The notes beneath the pieces were generated by a model, which was not told the DNA's origin, did not search any database, and saw nothing but the letters and a program-made list of their open reading frames with translations. Of a DNA stretch of 62,346 nt, positions 15,658 through 24,313 are shown one piece after another (positions within the stretch are counted from its first letter, which is position 1; the number at the start of each line of letters is the position of its first letter). The position numbers and the translations under genes are program-made. Location of the stretch: positions 1 through 62,346 of the forward strand of contig DHXR01000079.1 of assembly GCA_002413785.1 (NCBI GenBank), read 5' to 3'. The DNA comes from Mucilaginibacter sp. UBA5151 (GTDB lineage: Bacteria; Bacteroidota; Bacteroidia; Sphingobacteriales; Sphingobacteriaceae).

Positions 15658-16566
15658 ATGACCGTAAAAAAATTAGCTGAATTAACCGGCCACGGCAACC
15701 CTGTATTTACGCTGGAACTTTCGCAAAAGCCGGGCATTCTGTTTACCGGCGGTAATGACAAGGGACTGGTTGAATGGAGTTTGAAAAACAACGCCTTCAT
15801 TAAAGTTATGTTCCCGGTTACGGCATCTATATACGCAATCCATTGTCCGGTTGGCGTACCTCTTTTATTTGCCGGATTAAGAAATGGTGATGTTTTGGTT
15901 TTCGATTTTATTACACAAACGATAATTACCACCCTGAAATATCATCAAAAGCCTATCTTTGATATTAAATCATGCAATCATAAACAGGAGCTTTTGGTGG
16001 CGTCCGAAGACGGAACAGTTTCTGTCTGGAGCCTTAAAACTTTTGACTTACTTCATTCGGTAACAGTTTCGGGCGATACCATACGCAGTATCAGCATTTC
16101 GCCCGATGAAAAATGGGTTGCCTTTGGCTGCAGGGATAACCTCGTGAAAATTTACGATCTTGAAAATTATACTGAAATAAAAACCCTGATCGGCCATACG
16201 ATGCCGGTTTTTTCTTTGCAATACTCGCCCGATGGCAACTATTTAATATCAGGGGGCCGTGATGCACAAATAAAAATATGGGATCTGAATACTTATGACC
16301 TGGTGCATAACATCCCTGCACATTTATTTGCAGTGAACAGCATCGACTGCCACCCTTCCCTGCCCTATTTTGCTACCGCCAGCATGGATAAAAGCATAAA
16401 GATCTGGGGAGCCGATAATTTTAAACTATATAAGGTAATCAGCCGCGAAAAAGGTTTTGACAGCCATGCACTATCTGTTAATAAAGTGGTTTGGAATGGC
16501 GACCAGCTTATTTCGGCAGGCGATGATAAAAAAATATTGGTTTGGGATATTGGGTTCGGCGATTAA
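15658..16566 (+). CDS. WD40-repeat beta-propeller protein
   Basis: This 302-residue protein is made almost entirely of WD40 repeats of about 40 residues, giving a single seven-bladed propeller. Repeat signatures include VWSLKTFD, IYDLENYTEI, GHTMPVFSLQYSPDG, IKIWDLNTYDLV, IKIWGADNF and the closing LVWDIG. There is no signal peptide or enzyme domain. Such proteins are interaction platforms, and no partner can be named. It follows the his operon on the same strand but behind a palindromic repeat, and overlaps the convergent peptidase gene by four bases. Confidence 0.85.
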   Translation: MTVKKLAELTGHGNPVFTLELSQKPGILFTGGNDKGLVEWSLKNNAFIKVMFPVTASIYAIHCPVGVPLLFAGLRNGDVLVFDFITQTIITTLKYHQKPIFDIKSCNHKQELLVASEDGTVSVWSLKTFDLLHSVTVSGDTIRSISISPDEKWVAFGCRDNLVKIYDLENYTEIKTLIGHTMPVFSLQYSPDGNYLISGGRDAQIKIWDLNTYDLVHNIPAHLFAVNSIDCHPSLPYFATASMDKSIKIWGADNFKLYKVISREKGFDSHALSVNKVVWNGDQLISAGDDKKILVWDIGFGD

Positions 16567-17324
16567 AACATCCGTTTAATCGTCTTTAATTTATGGGTAT
16601 AGCGCTTTAATTCCTCCGAGAAAATACCCTTCCCGTCAATCGAATCGATCTTCACTTTACCCGAAGCATGGATAATTTTTTCGTTATTCAACAAAATCCC
16701 GACATGGGTTATTTTGCCGTCAGCATTATCAAAAAAAGCGAGGTCGCCTAATTTTGTTTCTTGTAATGAATTTATGGTGTAGCCCTGTTCAACCTGCTGG
16801 CAGGCGTCTCGCAGCAGGTTTATACCCTGTAATTTAAAAACCGTCTGGGTAAATCCTGAACAATCTATACCGAAATGTGTCCGTCCACCCCATAAATAGG
16901 GCACGTTAAGAAACGAGGTTGCTGCAACGGCCATATTTTCAGTTTCACCTATTTCCCCGATAATTTCAAAACGATCGTCGCCTATATGGCAGGTTGTGCC
17001 TTCTAAAAAGGCCAGTGAACTGCCTATCGGCAAATATAAAATACTGTTGTTGGCTATTTTCCAGGCCTGGGTAACCGGGCGGTAGGTTAAAGGGGGCGGT
17101 GTTTGTTTAAATCTTTTATAAGCCAGGTGGCCCAGCATAATAAACTGCAAACGTCCAATCCAGCCGGCATAGTTATCGTGAGCGGTAATAATTTTCACCC
17201 AGCTTTCTTTCCACCCGGTAATTTCAAATATTTCTCCAAATAAAACTTGTGATAACAACTCGCTCCTGTCGTCAGGTTCGGCCCGGAGCGGGATGATAGA
17301 AAGATTACAAATACCGTATTCCAT
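16563..17324 (-). CDS. NlpC/P60-family cysteine peptidase with SH3-like domains
   Basis: This 253-residue peptidoglycan-type endopeptidase resembles the YkfC/dipeptidyl-peptidase VI group, which cleaves gamma-D-Glu-diamino-acid bonds in murein peptides. Bacterial SH3-like segments occupy about residues 1-130 (RSELLSQVLFGEIFEITGW, WVKI). The NlpC/P60 domain then shows VPYLWGGRTHFGIDCSGF (catalytic Cys), ITHVGILL (catalytic His) and IIHASG. I start at ATG 17324 (MEYGICNLS). An upstream ATG at 17387 would add 21 hydrophobic residues that do not look like a conserved part. It has no evident signal peptide, so it may act on recycled peptides in the cytoplasm. Confidence 0.83.
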   Translation of the reverse strand: MEYGICNLSIIPLRAEPDDRSELLSQVLFGEIFEITGWKESWVKIITAHDNYAGWIGRLQFIMLGHLAYKRFKQTPPPLTYRPVTQAWKIANNSILYLPIGSSLAFLEGTTCHIGDDRFEIIGEIGETENMAVAATSFLNVPYLWGGRTHFGIDCSGFTQTVFKLQGINLLRDACQQVEQGYTINSLQETKLGDLAFFDNADGKITHVGILLNNEKIIHASGKVKIDSIDGKGIFSEELKRYTHKLKTIKRMF

Positions 17325-17443
17325 AAAGTTATGGCTGTGTACGAAATTGGAAATTAAAAAGTTATTTGCAAAAAAAAAGGAAAGCATCCCGATAACTATC
17401 GGGATATCCCCCCCACTTTATTTTTTTATTTTAAATTAAAATA

Positions 17444-17797
17444 TTACCCGTTCAAATGCAGCCATTCTTTTTTAGCCAGTAACTCTTCTTTAGTTTCGCG
17501 CACATCTTCATCATCTACACAGCAATCAACCGGACAAACTGCAGCGCATTGGGGTTCATCATGAAAACCAACACATTCTGTACACTTATCAGGCACAATA
17601 TAATAAATATCATCTGAAAGTGCGGCCTGTGTCTCTTCTGCTTTTATTGTATTACCATCGCCAAAATCAATCAGCCCTTTTAACCCTGTACCGTCTGAAA
17701 AACGCCATGCAGCGCCGGCATCATAAATCGCATTATTAGGGCACTCAGGTTCACAAGCTCCGCAGTTTATGCATTCATCGGTGATTTTAATCGCCAT
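17444..17797 (-). CDS. 2[4Fe-4S] dicluster-type ferredoxin
   Basis: This 117-residue ferredoxin has two cluster motifs: CINCGACEPECP near residue 10, and CTECVG with CAAVCPVDC near residues 75-92. A 25-residue insertion in the second motif area (VGFHDEPQ...) is usual for the Bacteroidota form. It carries electrons in the cytosol. Divergently next to it is a LuxC-type acyl-CoA reductase, a pairing worth noting but of unknown meaning. A TATATTTG element on the minus strand at 17851-17858 is a likely -7 box, giving a leader of about 45 nt. Confidence 0.9.
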   Translation of the reverse strand: MAIKITDECINCGACEPECPNNAIYDAGAAWRFSDGTGLKGLIDFGDGNTIKAEETQAALSDDIYYIVPDKCTECVGFHDEPQCAAVCPVDCCVDDEDVRETKEELLAKKEWLHLNG

Positions 17798-17850
17798 AGT
17801 TCTTAATATCTTATATTCTCAATTAACTTTGCCTTGAATTAACAAGGGTG

Positions 17851-17858
17851 CAAATATA
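17851..17858 (-). promoter_or_regulatory. TAnnTTTG promoter element of the ferredoxin gene
   Basis: TATATTTG on the minus strand matches the Bacteroidota -7 consensus and lies about 53 bp before the ferredoxin ATG. I see no clear TTTG partner at -33. Confidence 0.5.
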
Positions 17859-17897
17859 ACAAAAAAGGATTTAAGGGTTTAAATACTCACCATATAT

Positions 17898-18932
17898 ATG
17901 TCAAAATTTAACAAAACAGTATTAATAAACACGTTTTCTGAACTGGGAACGCAGTTATCTGCCCCAAACGAACAGCTTACAGAAATTATAAATAACGAGC
18001 GTCACTACAATGCCTGGTTTACCCCCGAAAGCGTTTTACAGGCGGTAAACGCCGTCGGGAAGATGCTGAACCCCGCAGATTTAAACATTTGGCTGAACAT
18101 GTATCCCGTTCAGCAAGACAAAAACAGCAAAAGAATCGGGTTAATATTAGCCGGCAATTTACCGCTGGTAGGTTTTCATGATGTATTGTGTGTGCTGGTT
18201 AGCGGAAACCATGCGCTGATCAAGGCTTCCTCGCAGGATACCCGCCTGATAAAACACGTTTTGGATATGCTTTGCGTTATTGATAACAACTTCGCCGCTC
18301 AATACAGTTTTGTTGATCGCCTGGAAAACTTTGATGCAGTAATTGCCACAGGCAGCAACAATACATCCCGCTATTTTGAGTACTATTTTGGCAAAGTACC
18401 TCATATTATCCGCAAAAACCGCAACAGCGTAGCTTTGTTGACCGGCGCCGAAACACCGGAACAACTTAACGCGTTAGGGCATGACATTTTCGACTATTAC
18501 GGACTGGGCTGCCGGAATGTATCTAAATTGCTGGTGCCCGAAGGATATGACTTTAATTTCTTTTTTGAGTCAATAGAGTCTTTTAATCTCATTATCAACC
18601 ATCATAAATACAATAATAATTACGATTATAATAAATCTATTTACCTTGTAAACAGCGACAAACATTTCGACAACGGTTTTTTATTATTAAAAGAAGACGA
18701 TCGGCTGGCATTGCCTCTGGCGGTGTTGTATTACGGATATTATAAAGATCTGGCATCGGCCCAAACCCTGCTTGAAGCCGATAGTGACAAAATACAATGC
18801 ATAGTCAGCACCGCGCCGTTAACACTAAAAACGCAGGTAGTTGATTTTGGCATGAGCCAGCAACCTGCATTGTGGGATTATGCTGATGGCGTGGATACAA
18901 TGTTTTTTTTGATAAAAGTCGATAGACCATAG
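17898..18932 (+). CDS. Acyl-CoA reductase (LuxC-like family)
   Basis: This 344-residue protein matches the LuxC-type acyl-CoA reductase family, an aldehyde-dehydrogenase-like fold that reduces acyl-CoA or acyl thioesters to aldehydes. Visible features are the glycine-rich RIGLILAGNLPLVGFHDVLCVL and ATGSNNTSRYFEYYF nucleotide-site stretches. The catalytic-Cys region is FDYYGLGCRNVSKLLVP. No lux or wax-ester partner genes lie nearby, so the physiological substrate is unknown. It is divergent from the ferredoxin gene. Confidence 0.82.
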   Translation: MSKFNKTVLINTFSELGTQLSAPNEQLTEIINNERHYNAWFTPESVLQAVNAVGKMLNPADLNIWLNMYPVQQDKNSKRIGLILAGNLPLVGFHDVLCVLVSGNHALIKASSQDTRLIKHVLDMLCVIDNNFAAQYSFVDRLENFDAVIATGSNNTSRYFEYYFGKVPHIIRKNRNSVALLTGAETPEQLNALGHDIFDYYGLGCRNVSKLLVPEGYDFNFFFESIESFNLIINHHKYNNNYDYNKSIYLVNSDKHFDNGFLLLKEDDRLALPLAVLYYGYYKDLASAQTLLEADSDKIQCIVSTAPLTLKTQVVDFGMSQQPALWDYADGVDTMFFLIKVDRP

Positions 18933-18953
18933 TCCATGGACCATGGTTGTCGT

Positions 18954-20294
18954 TCATGGCATGTCACTGCCTTTTAAATTCATAGTCAGTGCAACACTTT
19001 TCCCATTAGGACTTACCTGATAAATAACGTAACTGCCTTTTGCATCTTTTGCAGGTTTAATTTTTTGTTCGCGGGTTCCCTGGTCTATAATCACCTGTTC
19101 CCATTTAGCAGGCACGTAGGTTTTAAGAGTTAGTGGAATGTTATACATCGATTTATCGAGTGGGTTTGTGATATTAATACTAATAACATAACCCTTTTTA
19201 TTACTTTTCAACATTACGCTTTCCCGCTCCCGCATATATTTGGTTACGTCACCAAAAGTGGCTATCCACAGGCTGCTACCTCTGTTCTTTATATAATGAA
19301 AGTAATTATTAAGTAAAGTGTCCGATACGGCTTCATAACCAAGGCCGTCGACTCCGTGGATAACCAGCACAAGCCAGGTATCTTTCCGTGCAACCGCCGT
19401 ATCTACCCACGATTTCATCAATGACATCGGAGCCCTGGTATTTATTTCACGTTGCCATTGCACATAATCTTTGTCGTTTACCGCCGGGGTCTTTTTGCTG
19501 GGCCTGTCGAGTTCTGTTAACCATGGTTCGGGCATGCGGTTACGTAAAGCGGGATAAATTTTATAGGCAATGCTCATCACCCGCGCATTTTCATAACCAT
19601 AAGGCACCTCGCACGAAAAAGTGTATTTTTCACCCATCTGGTTCCTGATCTCTTCCTTGCTTTTGGTCAACTCATAAACAATATTTGCCGAATCAAGCCC
19701 CGGCATACCGGCATGGGTGATGGAATGACTTGCAAACTCATAACCTTTGGCAGCATCGCGCCTGAAATCATCCCATGTTGAACCTTTTTCCTGCAAATAT
19801 TCATTGCTTGGCTGGTAGCCGGGCTTAAAATCGCCGTTCCGTACTTTTTGATAAAGTTCGTCCATCACTTGAAAGGCTTCTGCCGTCTTTCCTTCGTCAT
19901 AAAGACCGGCTGCTTTAGTATGGTAGCTGATAGTTCCTTTATAACCCAAATACCCGGCGGCTGAACAACGTTCCAAAAAATTCTGTGCATTTGTGGGAAT
20001 CGTTGCCGATTCGGCAATTATGGTTTTTACCGGACGGCCAATAAACCTGCCATGGTATTTTGAACCGGGTATGCCACCTGTAATAATAAAAAATGTTGCC
20101 GGCAGTTTTAGGCGTTCCATAACAGGCAAGGCATATTTAAACTGGTTTATTGAACCGTCGTCGTATGTAATTGAAACAGCCCCGGCTTTTCCATATTGCC
20201 ATTCGGTGATTTCCGTTTTACCAATCTCACCTGATTGTCCTTTAGCCACGATAACATAAAAAGAGATAGCAATAGTCACGAACAATAGTTTCAT
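18954..20294 (-). CDS. Secreted polysaccharide deacetylase-family protein with C-terminal beta domain
   Basis: This 446-residue exported protein has a signal peptide (about 1-19, ending IVAKGQSG). The NodB-like domain (about 35-330) has VSITYDDGSINQ (motif 1), FASHSITHAG (motif 2, HxxxH) and CEVPYGYENA (motif 3-like). TWLVLVIHGVDGLGYE supplies a late His. The last 100 residues look like a separate beta-sandwich. It is the third and longest deacetylase-like protein of the window. The specific substrate is unknown. Confidence 0.8.
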   Translation of the reverse strand: MKLLFVTIAISFYVIVAKGQSGEIGKTEITEWQYGKAGAVSITYDDGSINQFKYALPVMERLKLPATFFIITGGIPGSKYHGRFIGRPVKTIIAESATIPTNAQNFLERCSAAGYLGYKGTISYHTKAAGLYDEGKTAEAFQVMDELYQKVRNGDFKPGYQPSNEYLQEKGSTWDDFRRDAAKGYEFASHSITHAGMPGLDSANIVYELTKSKEEIRNQMGEKYTFSCEVPYGYENARVMSIAYKIYPALRNRMPEPWLTELDRPSKKTPAVNDKDYVQWQREINTRAPMSLMKSWVDTAVARKDTWLVLVIHGVDGLGYEAVSDTLLNNYFHYIKNRGSSLWIATFGDVTKYMRERESVMLKSNKKGYVISINITNPLDKSMYNIPLTLKTYVPAKWEQVIIDQGTREQKIKPAKDAKGSYVIYQVSPNGKSVALTMNLKGSDMP

Positions 20295-20681
20295 AAATGG
20301 TTGATATTATCAGGAATAAAAGTCAAATATAATCGATTGGCGTTTACAGAGATGTTAGTTTTTGTATCAATCCTGTTATGAAGCCCGTCTTTTTAATTTT
20401 ATTAAAAAAGTAGCATGATCTGCTCTCCGGAATAAGGGTCTTTAATTTTTTTATGCTGATAGGTAATGTTGAAAACACGACATAATTGTATGTTCCCGTC
20501 GGCTATTGTACCGAAAATCCGGCTTTAACCATCCCTTTGCATTAAATTGCAAATGTGTAACCCAAAACAATTTTTTCTTATCAGCTGAAAAAACAATCAT
20601 TTGCATCAATAAATTATATGACAAATATCATTTTATCGACAGGCAGCTTAGCCGAACTTTATAGAAGCAATTTTAATTAAG
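20295..20681. other. 387-bp intergenic region upstream of usp
   Basis: No gene is seen. The region separates the divergent deacetylase and usp genes. Its only recognisable site is the FNR-like box at 20618-20631. Confidence 0.5.
20618..20631 (+). promoter_or_regulatory. Weak FNR/CRP-type box upstream of usp
   Basis: ATGAC-AAAT-ATCAT differs from TTGAT-N4-ATCAA at three of ten positions but keeps dyad symmetry apart from one base. It lies 51 bp before the usp ATG. It is the weakest of the FNR-like sites in this island. Confidence 0.4.
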
Positions 20682-21512
20682 ATGAAAACTATACTTGTTT
20701 TAACCGATTTTTCAAAAAAAGCTGAAAATGCAGCCATATATGCATTAAAGATAGCTGAAAAAAACCAGGCAAATATTATCCTTTTTAATTCATTTGAAAA
20801 GTTTCAGTCGGTGAATGTACCTGAATCAGGTTCATGGGTGTACGAAGATTATGAAATGATTAAAAATGAAAGCCTGGCCGAATTAAAAAAGCTGGAGAAT
20901 TATATCATCGAACACCATAAACAAGGGACATTTGAACCTGGTATCAGTTCACTTAATGAATTGGGGCTTGATTTGGCAAGCAGCGTAAATCAACTGGTAA
21001 GGGATCGAAAAATCGACCTGATAGTAATGGGGACCAAGGGCGACGACACCATATCGCACCTTTTTTATGGCAGTGATGCCTGCGGCGTACTTGATAATGC
21101 CGGTTGCCCTGTCCTGTTCATTCCAGAAACCTGCATTTTTGATGGCTTTAAAAATATTGTTTTTGCCAATGACCTAAAAAAAGACTATAATGAGGCAATT
21201 AGCTTTTTAGTCGGCATTGCACGGTTGAACAATTCGCATATCATACTAACACATTTCGGGGAATATGAAAATAATGCCTTAAAATGTTTAAATCTTATAG
21301 AAGGTACATTAGCATATCCCAATGTGACATCACGGCTGCTGCAATTAGAAAACAAAGGTGGCCAATTGCGTGAATTTGCGGCATCTGTTAAGGCTGACCT
21401 CGTAGTGATGATCCATCACCATGGCGCCAGTTTTGAAAAATTTATAGTGGGCAGCCAGAGCAAAAACATGCTAAAACACAACCAGTTGCCTTTACTGATC
21501 ATAGCCGACTGA
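20682..21512 (+). CDS. Universal stress protein, tandem UspA domains
   Basis: This is a 276-residue cytosolic protein with two UspA-like domains. The first (about 1-145) starts KTILVLTDFSKKAENAAIYALKIA and has a G-2x-G-9x-G(S/D)-like nucleotide segment (MGTKGDDTISHLFYGSDACG) before CPVLFIP. The second (about 150-276) is more diverged and ends LPLLIIAD. Such proteins are commonly induced under oxygen limitation. It precedes ccoI on the same strand and carries a weak FNR-like box, so it may belong to the low-oxygen regulon of this island. Confidence 0.85.
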   Translation: MKTILVLTDFSKKAENAAIYALKIAEKNQANIILFNSFEKFQSVNVPESGSWVYEDYEMIKNESLAELKKLENYIIEHHKQGTFEPGISSLNELGLDLASSVNQLVRDRKIDLIVMGTKGDDTISHLFYGSDACGVLDNAGCPVLFIPETCIFDGFKNIVFANDLKKDYNEAISFLVGIARLNNSHIILTHFGEYENNALKCLNLIEGTLAYPNVTSRLLQLENKGGQLREFAASVKADLVVMIHHHGASFEKFIVGSQSKNMLKHNQLPLLIIAD

Positions 21513-21531
21513 TATTTTTATCAAAAAAAAT

Positions 21532-21545
21532 GTGATCTCTATCAA
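21532..21545 (+). promoter_or_regulatory. FNR-type box upstream of ccoI
   Basis: GTGAT-CTCT-ATCAA matches TTGAT-N4-ATCAA at nine of ten specified positions. It sits in the 169-bp gap between usp and the ccoI ATG. A second, differently spaced palindrome (TGATA-TTTT-TATCA) lies just upstream at about 21510-21523. Confidence 0.65.
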
Positions 21546-21681
21546 AATCCGATCTTAAATGATTAAGTTATGAAGATATAAAAAAATGACGCAGGTCACT
21601 TTTTTAGTCGTTGCTTATCATTCTTTATTTATCCCCGATATAGCAGCTTTGCTACGTAATATTTTTTGCAACATCAGAATA

Positions 21682-24069
21682 ATGGCCAACGCTTTTCTTG
21701 AAAAAACTATCTGTTACCATTGCGGGGATGATGTTATTTCCGGCGATTTTGTGATTGAAGATAAACAGTTTTGTTGCCATGGATGTAAAAGTGTTTTCCA
21801 GATCCTGTCAGAAAATAAGCTTTGCAGTTATTATAATTATAACCAGCATCCCGGTGCAACCCGTACACGTACCGATAAACGGTTTGACTATTTAAGCGAG
21901 CCATCGATAGTTAGCGAATTGATTGACTATACCGACAAGCAGGTTACCATTGTTACTTTTTATATACCGCATATTCATTGCAGCAGTTGCCTTTGGTTGC
22001 TGGAGCAATTGAACAAGATCAATCCGGCTGTTCATTACTGCCGCGTAGATTTCCTGAAAAAACAGCTTAATATACGTTTTGACCATCATAAACTGAGCCT
22101 GCAGCAATTGGTTGAGCTTTTGGATGACATTGGTTATGAACCGCTCATAAGCCTGCAGGATATTATCAAAAAGCAAAACTCCGCACCTAAGGATAATTTG
22201 GTATTGCAAATTGCCGTGGCAGGTTTTTGTTTTGGCAATGTGATGCTGCTAAGTTTCCCGGAATATTTCGGATTGTCAGTTTATGAGCAATCATTCAAGC
22301 ATTTTTTCGGCTGGCTGAATATTTTATTTGCATTGCCGGTAGTTTTTTTCAGCGGCCGCGGGTATTTTGTTTCGGCCTGGCAAAATTTGCGGGCAAAAGT
22401 TTTAAGTATCGACTTCCCCCTGGCACTCGGCATTGCCGTGTTATTTGGAAGAACAGTTATAGACGTGCTAACCCATACCGGCCCGGGTTTTGGCGATACC
22501 CTTTGCGGCCTGGTCTTTTTCCTGTTGTTAGGTAAATTTGTTCAGAAAAAAACATATTATCATATTTCCTTCGAGCGGGATTACCGTTCTTTTTTCCCCG
22601 TAGCGGTACACATTATTGAGGATGCAACCGAAAGGCCCGTGCCGCTATCTCAATTAAAAACCGGGCACCGTATGGTCATTCGCAATAACGAGATCATCCC
22701 GGCTGACGCCATTTTATTAAAGGGGGAGGCATTGATTGACTTTAGCTTTGTAACAGGAGAATCAGTACCTGTTGGTAAAACACTGGGCGAGATCATTTAC
22801 GCCGGCGGGCGCCAAACCGGCGAAGCCATCGAGATGGAAGTAATAAAGCCGGTATCCCAAAGCTACCTCACCCAGTTATGGAATAACGAGGCCTTTACCC
22901 GAAAACAGGATAACCGCATTCAAACTTTTAACGAAAAGGTAAGTAAATACTTTACCATTGTTTTACTTACAATAGCATTTGCCGCTTTAATTTTCTGGCT
23001 GCCTTCCGATGCAAAACGGGGATTTGCAGCTTTTACGGCAGTACTTATAGTGGCATGCCCATGCGCCCTGGCCCTGAGCACTCCTTTCACCATGTCCGCT
23101 GCCCTCAGCATTTTTGACCGTAATCACTTTTACTTAAAAAACACGAGGGTGGTTGAACAAATGGCCGAAATTGATACCATCGTTATGGATAAAACCGGAA
23201 CAATCACTACCGGCGACAATAATAGTGTAAAAATAGCGGCAGTATTGACCGATGCTCAAAAAGCTTTAATTTACAGTGCCTGCATCAACTCAATGCACCC
23301 CTTGAGCAGAATGATCTGCCAGTATCTCGGCAACACGAACAAACTCAAGATAAGTGAATACATGGAGGTCGCCGGAAAAGGGATAATTGCCACTGTTAAC
23401 GGGCATAAATTACGTTTGGGCAGCGGCAAATTGGTTTTAAATATTGCCGATGATGCAGTAAATATGACAAGGGTGCACATGCTGATTGATAACAAATACC
23501 TTGGTTTTTTTGCATTTGCGCATCGTTACCGTGATGGTTTGAAAGGAATAACTGCGCTCAGCCCTGCCTATCAGCTATTCCTGTTATCAGGCGACCAGGA
23601 TCATGAACGCGCAGAGCTATCCGGCTTTTTTAAAGACGGGCAACAGATGTACTTTAACCAGTCGCCGCAAGATAAACTCGATTTCATACAGGCATTGCAG
23701 CAAAAAGGCGAAAAAGTGATGATGATAGGCGACGGGCTTAATGATTCGGGTGCGCTTAAACAAAGCAGTTTGGGTATTGCAGTTACAGACAATGTGAATA
23801 ATTTTTCTCCCGGCAGCGACGCCATACTGGACGGTAAATCATTTAATAAATTACCATCATTCCTCCGCTTTTCAAAAGACACCGTGAGTATCATTCATTT
23901 TTCATTCCTGATATCATTAACCTATAACCTGGTTGGGTTGAGTTATGCGATAACCGGAAAACTATCACCGCTGACCGCGGCAATATTAATGCCGTTAAGT
24001 ACTGTAACCATAATTTCATTTACGAGCCTGGCAACGCATTTGGCAGCAAAAAGGAGAAAATTAATATGA
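21682..24069 (+). CDS. ccoI: Copper-type P-type ATPase for cbb3 oxidase assembly (CcoI/FixI)
   Basis: CcoI is the P1B-type ATPase that supplies copper during cbb3 oxidase assembly. The 795-residue protein starts with a cysteine-rich zinc-ribbon-like segment (CYHCGDD, CCHGCKSVF), then an HMA domain (HIHCSSCLWLLEQL). Eight membrane segments surround the CPC metal site (IVACPCALALSTP), the phosphorylation motif DKTGTIT, the MHPLS segment and the hinge GDGLNDSGALKQ. I start at ATG 21682 (MANAFLEK). The frame is open further upstream, but that part has no family counterpart. Its TGA overlaps the ccoS ATG. Confidence 0.93.
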   Translation: MANAFLEKTICYHCGDDVISGDFVIEDKQFCCHGCKSVFQILSENKLCSYYNYNQHPGATRTRTDKRFDYLSEPSIVSELIDYTDKQVTIVTFYIPHIHCSSCLWLLEQLNKINPAVHYCRVDFLKKQLNIRFDHHKLSLQQLVELLDDIGYEPLISLQDIIKKQNSAPKDNLVLQIAVAGFCFGNVMLLSFPEYFGLSVYEQSFKHFFGWLNILFALPVVFFSGRGYFVSAWQNLRAKVLSIDFPLALGIAVLFGRTVIDVLTHTGPGFGDTLCGLVFFLLLGKFVQKKTYYHISFERDYRSFFPVAVHIIEDATERPVPLSQLKTGHRMVIRNNEIIPADAILLKGEALIDFSFVTGESVPVGKTLGEIIYAGGRQTGEAIEMEVIKPVSQSYLTQLWNNEAFTRKQDNRIQTFNEKVSKYFTIVLLTIAFAALIFWLPSDAKRGFAAFTAVLIVACPCALALSTPFTMSAALSIFDRNHFYLKNTRVVEQMAEIDTIVMDKTGTITTGDNNSVKIAAVLTDAQKALIYSACINSMHPLSRMICQYLGNTNKLKISEYMEVAGKGIIATVNGHKLRLGSGKLVLNIADDAVNMTRVHMLIDNKYLGFFAFAHRYRDGLKGITALSPAYQLFLLSGDQDHERAELSGFFKDGQQMYFNQSPQDKLDFIQALQQKGEKVMMIGDGLNDSGALKQSSLGIAVTDNVNNFSPGSDAILDGKSFNKLPSFLRFSKDTVSIIHFSFLISLTYNLVGLSYAITGKLSPLTAAILMPLSTVTIISFTSLATHLAAKRRKLI

Positions 24070-24230
24070 GCATACTTTATTTACTGATTGTGTGCAGCGT
24101 ATCGCTGGCCCTGATTTTTTTAGGAGCATTTTTTTGGGCGCAGCGGAGCGGGCAAAATGATGACCTATATACGCCGTCTATGCGCATGCTGCTGGATGAC
24201 GATGAAGAAGAAATTCCACCCGAAAAATGA
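24066..24230 (+). CDS. ccoS: Cbb3 oxidase assembly protein CcoS
   Basis: This 54-residue single-pass membrane protein starts at an ATG that overlaps the ccoI stop (ATGA). It has an N-terminal membrane helix (SILYLLIVCSVSLALIFLG) followed by FFWAQRSGQNDDLYTPSMRMLLDD, the pattern of CcoS proteins, which are needed for cofactor insertion into the oxidase. The C-terminus is acidic. Its stop codon lies inside the FNR-type box before ccoN. Confidence 0.9.
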   Translation: MSILYLLIVCSVSLALIFLGAFFWAQRSGQNDDLYTPSMRMLLDDDEEEIPPEK

Positions 24231-24240
24231 TAACGATCAC
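24227..24240 (+). promoter_or_regulatory. FNR-type box upstream of ccoNO
   Basis: ATGAT-AACG-ATCAC keeps the TGAT-N4-ATCA core of the FNR/FixK consensus and is symmetrical except at its outermost pair. It overlaps the ccoS stop codon and lies 73 bp before the ccoNO ATG. Its centre is 51.5 bp before TATTTTTA (24285-24292), a near match to the -7 element. TAATTTTT at 24271 is an alternative. Confidence 0.65.
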
Positions 24241-24313
24241 TTTTTTGGCAAATTGTCATCATTCTGTCGCTAATTTTTTAAAAATATTTTTATGTCCATA
24301 ACCAAAACAATTT

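Noticed and set aside
21510..21523. TGATA-TTTT-TATCA as an additional FNR box
   Set aside because: The palindrome is perfect, but its half-sites have the wrong spacing for TTGAT-N4-ATCAA. The neighbouring 21532-21545 site fits better.
21586..21681. N-terminal extension of CcoI
   Set aside because: The frame is open from 21586, but the first 32 residues are absent from the family and overlap the likely promoter region. ATG 21682 begins the typical cysteine-rich N-terminus.
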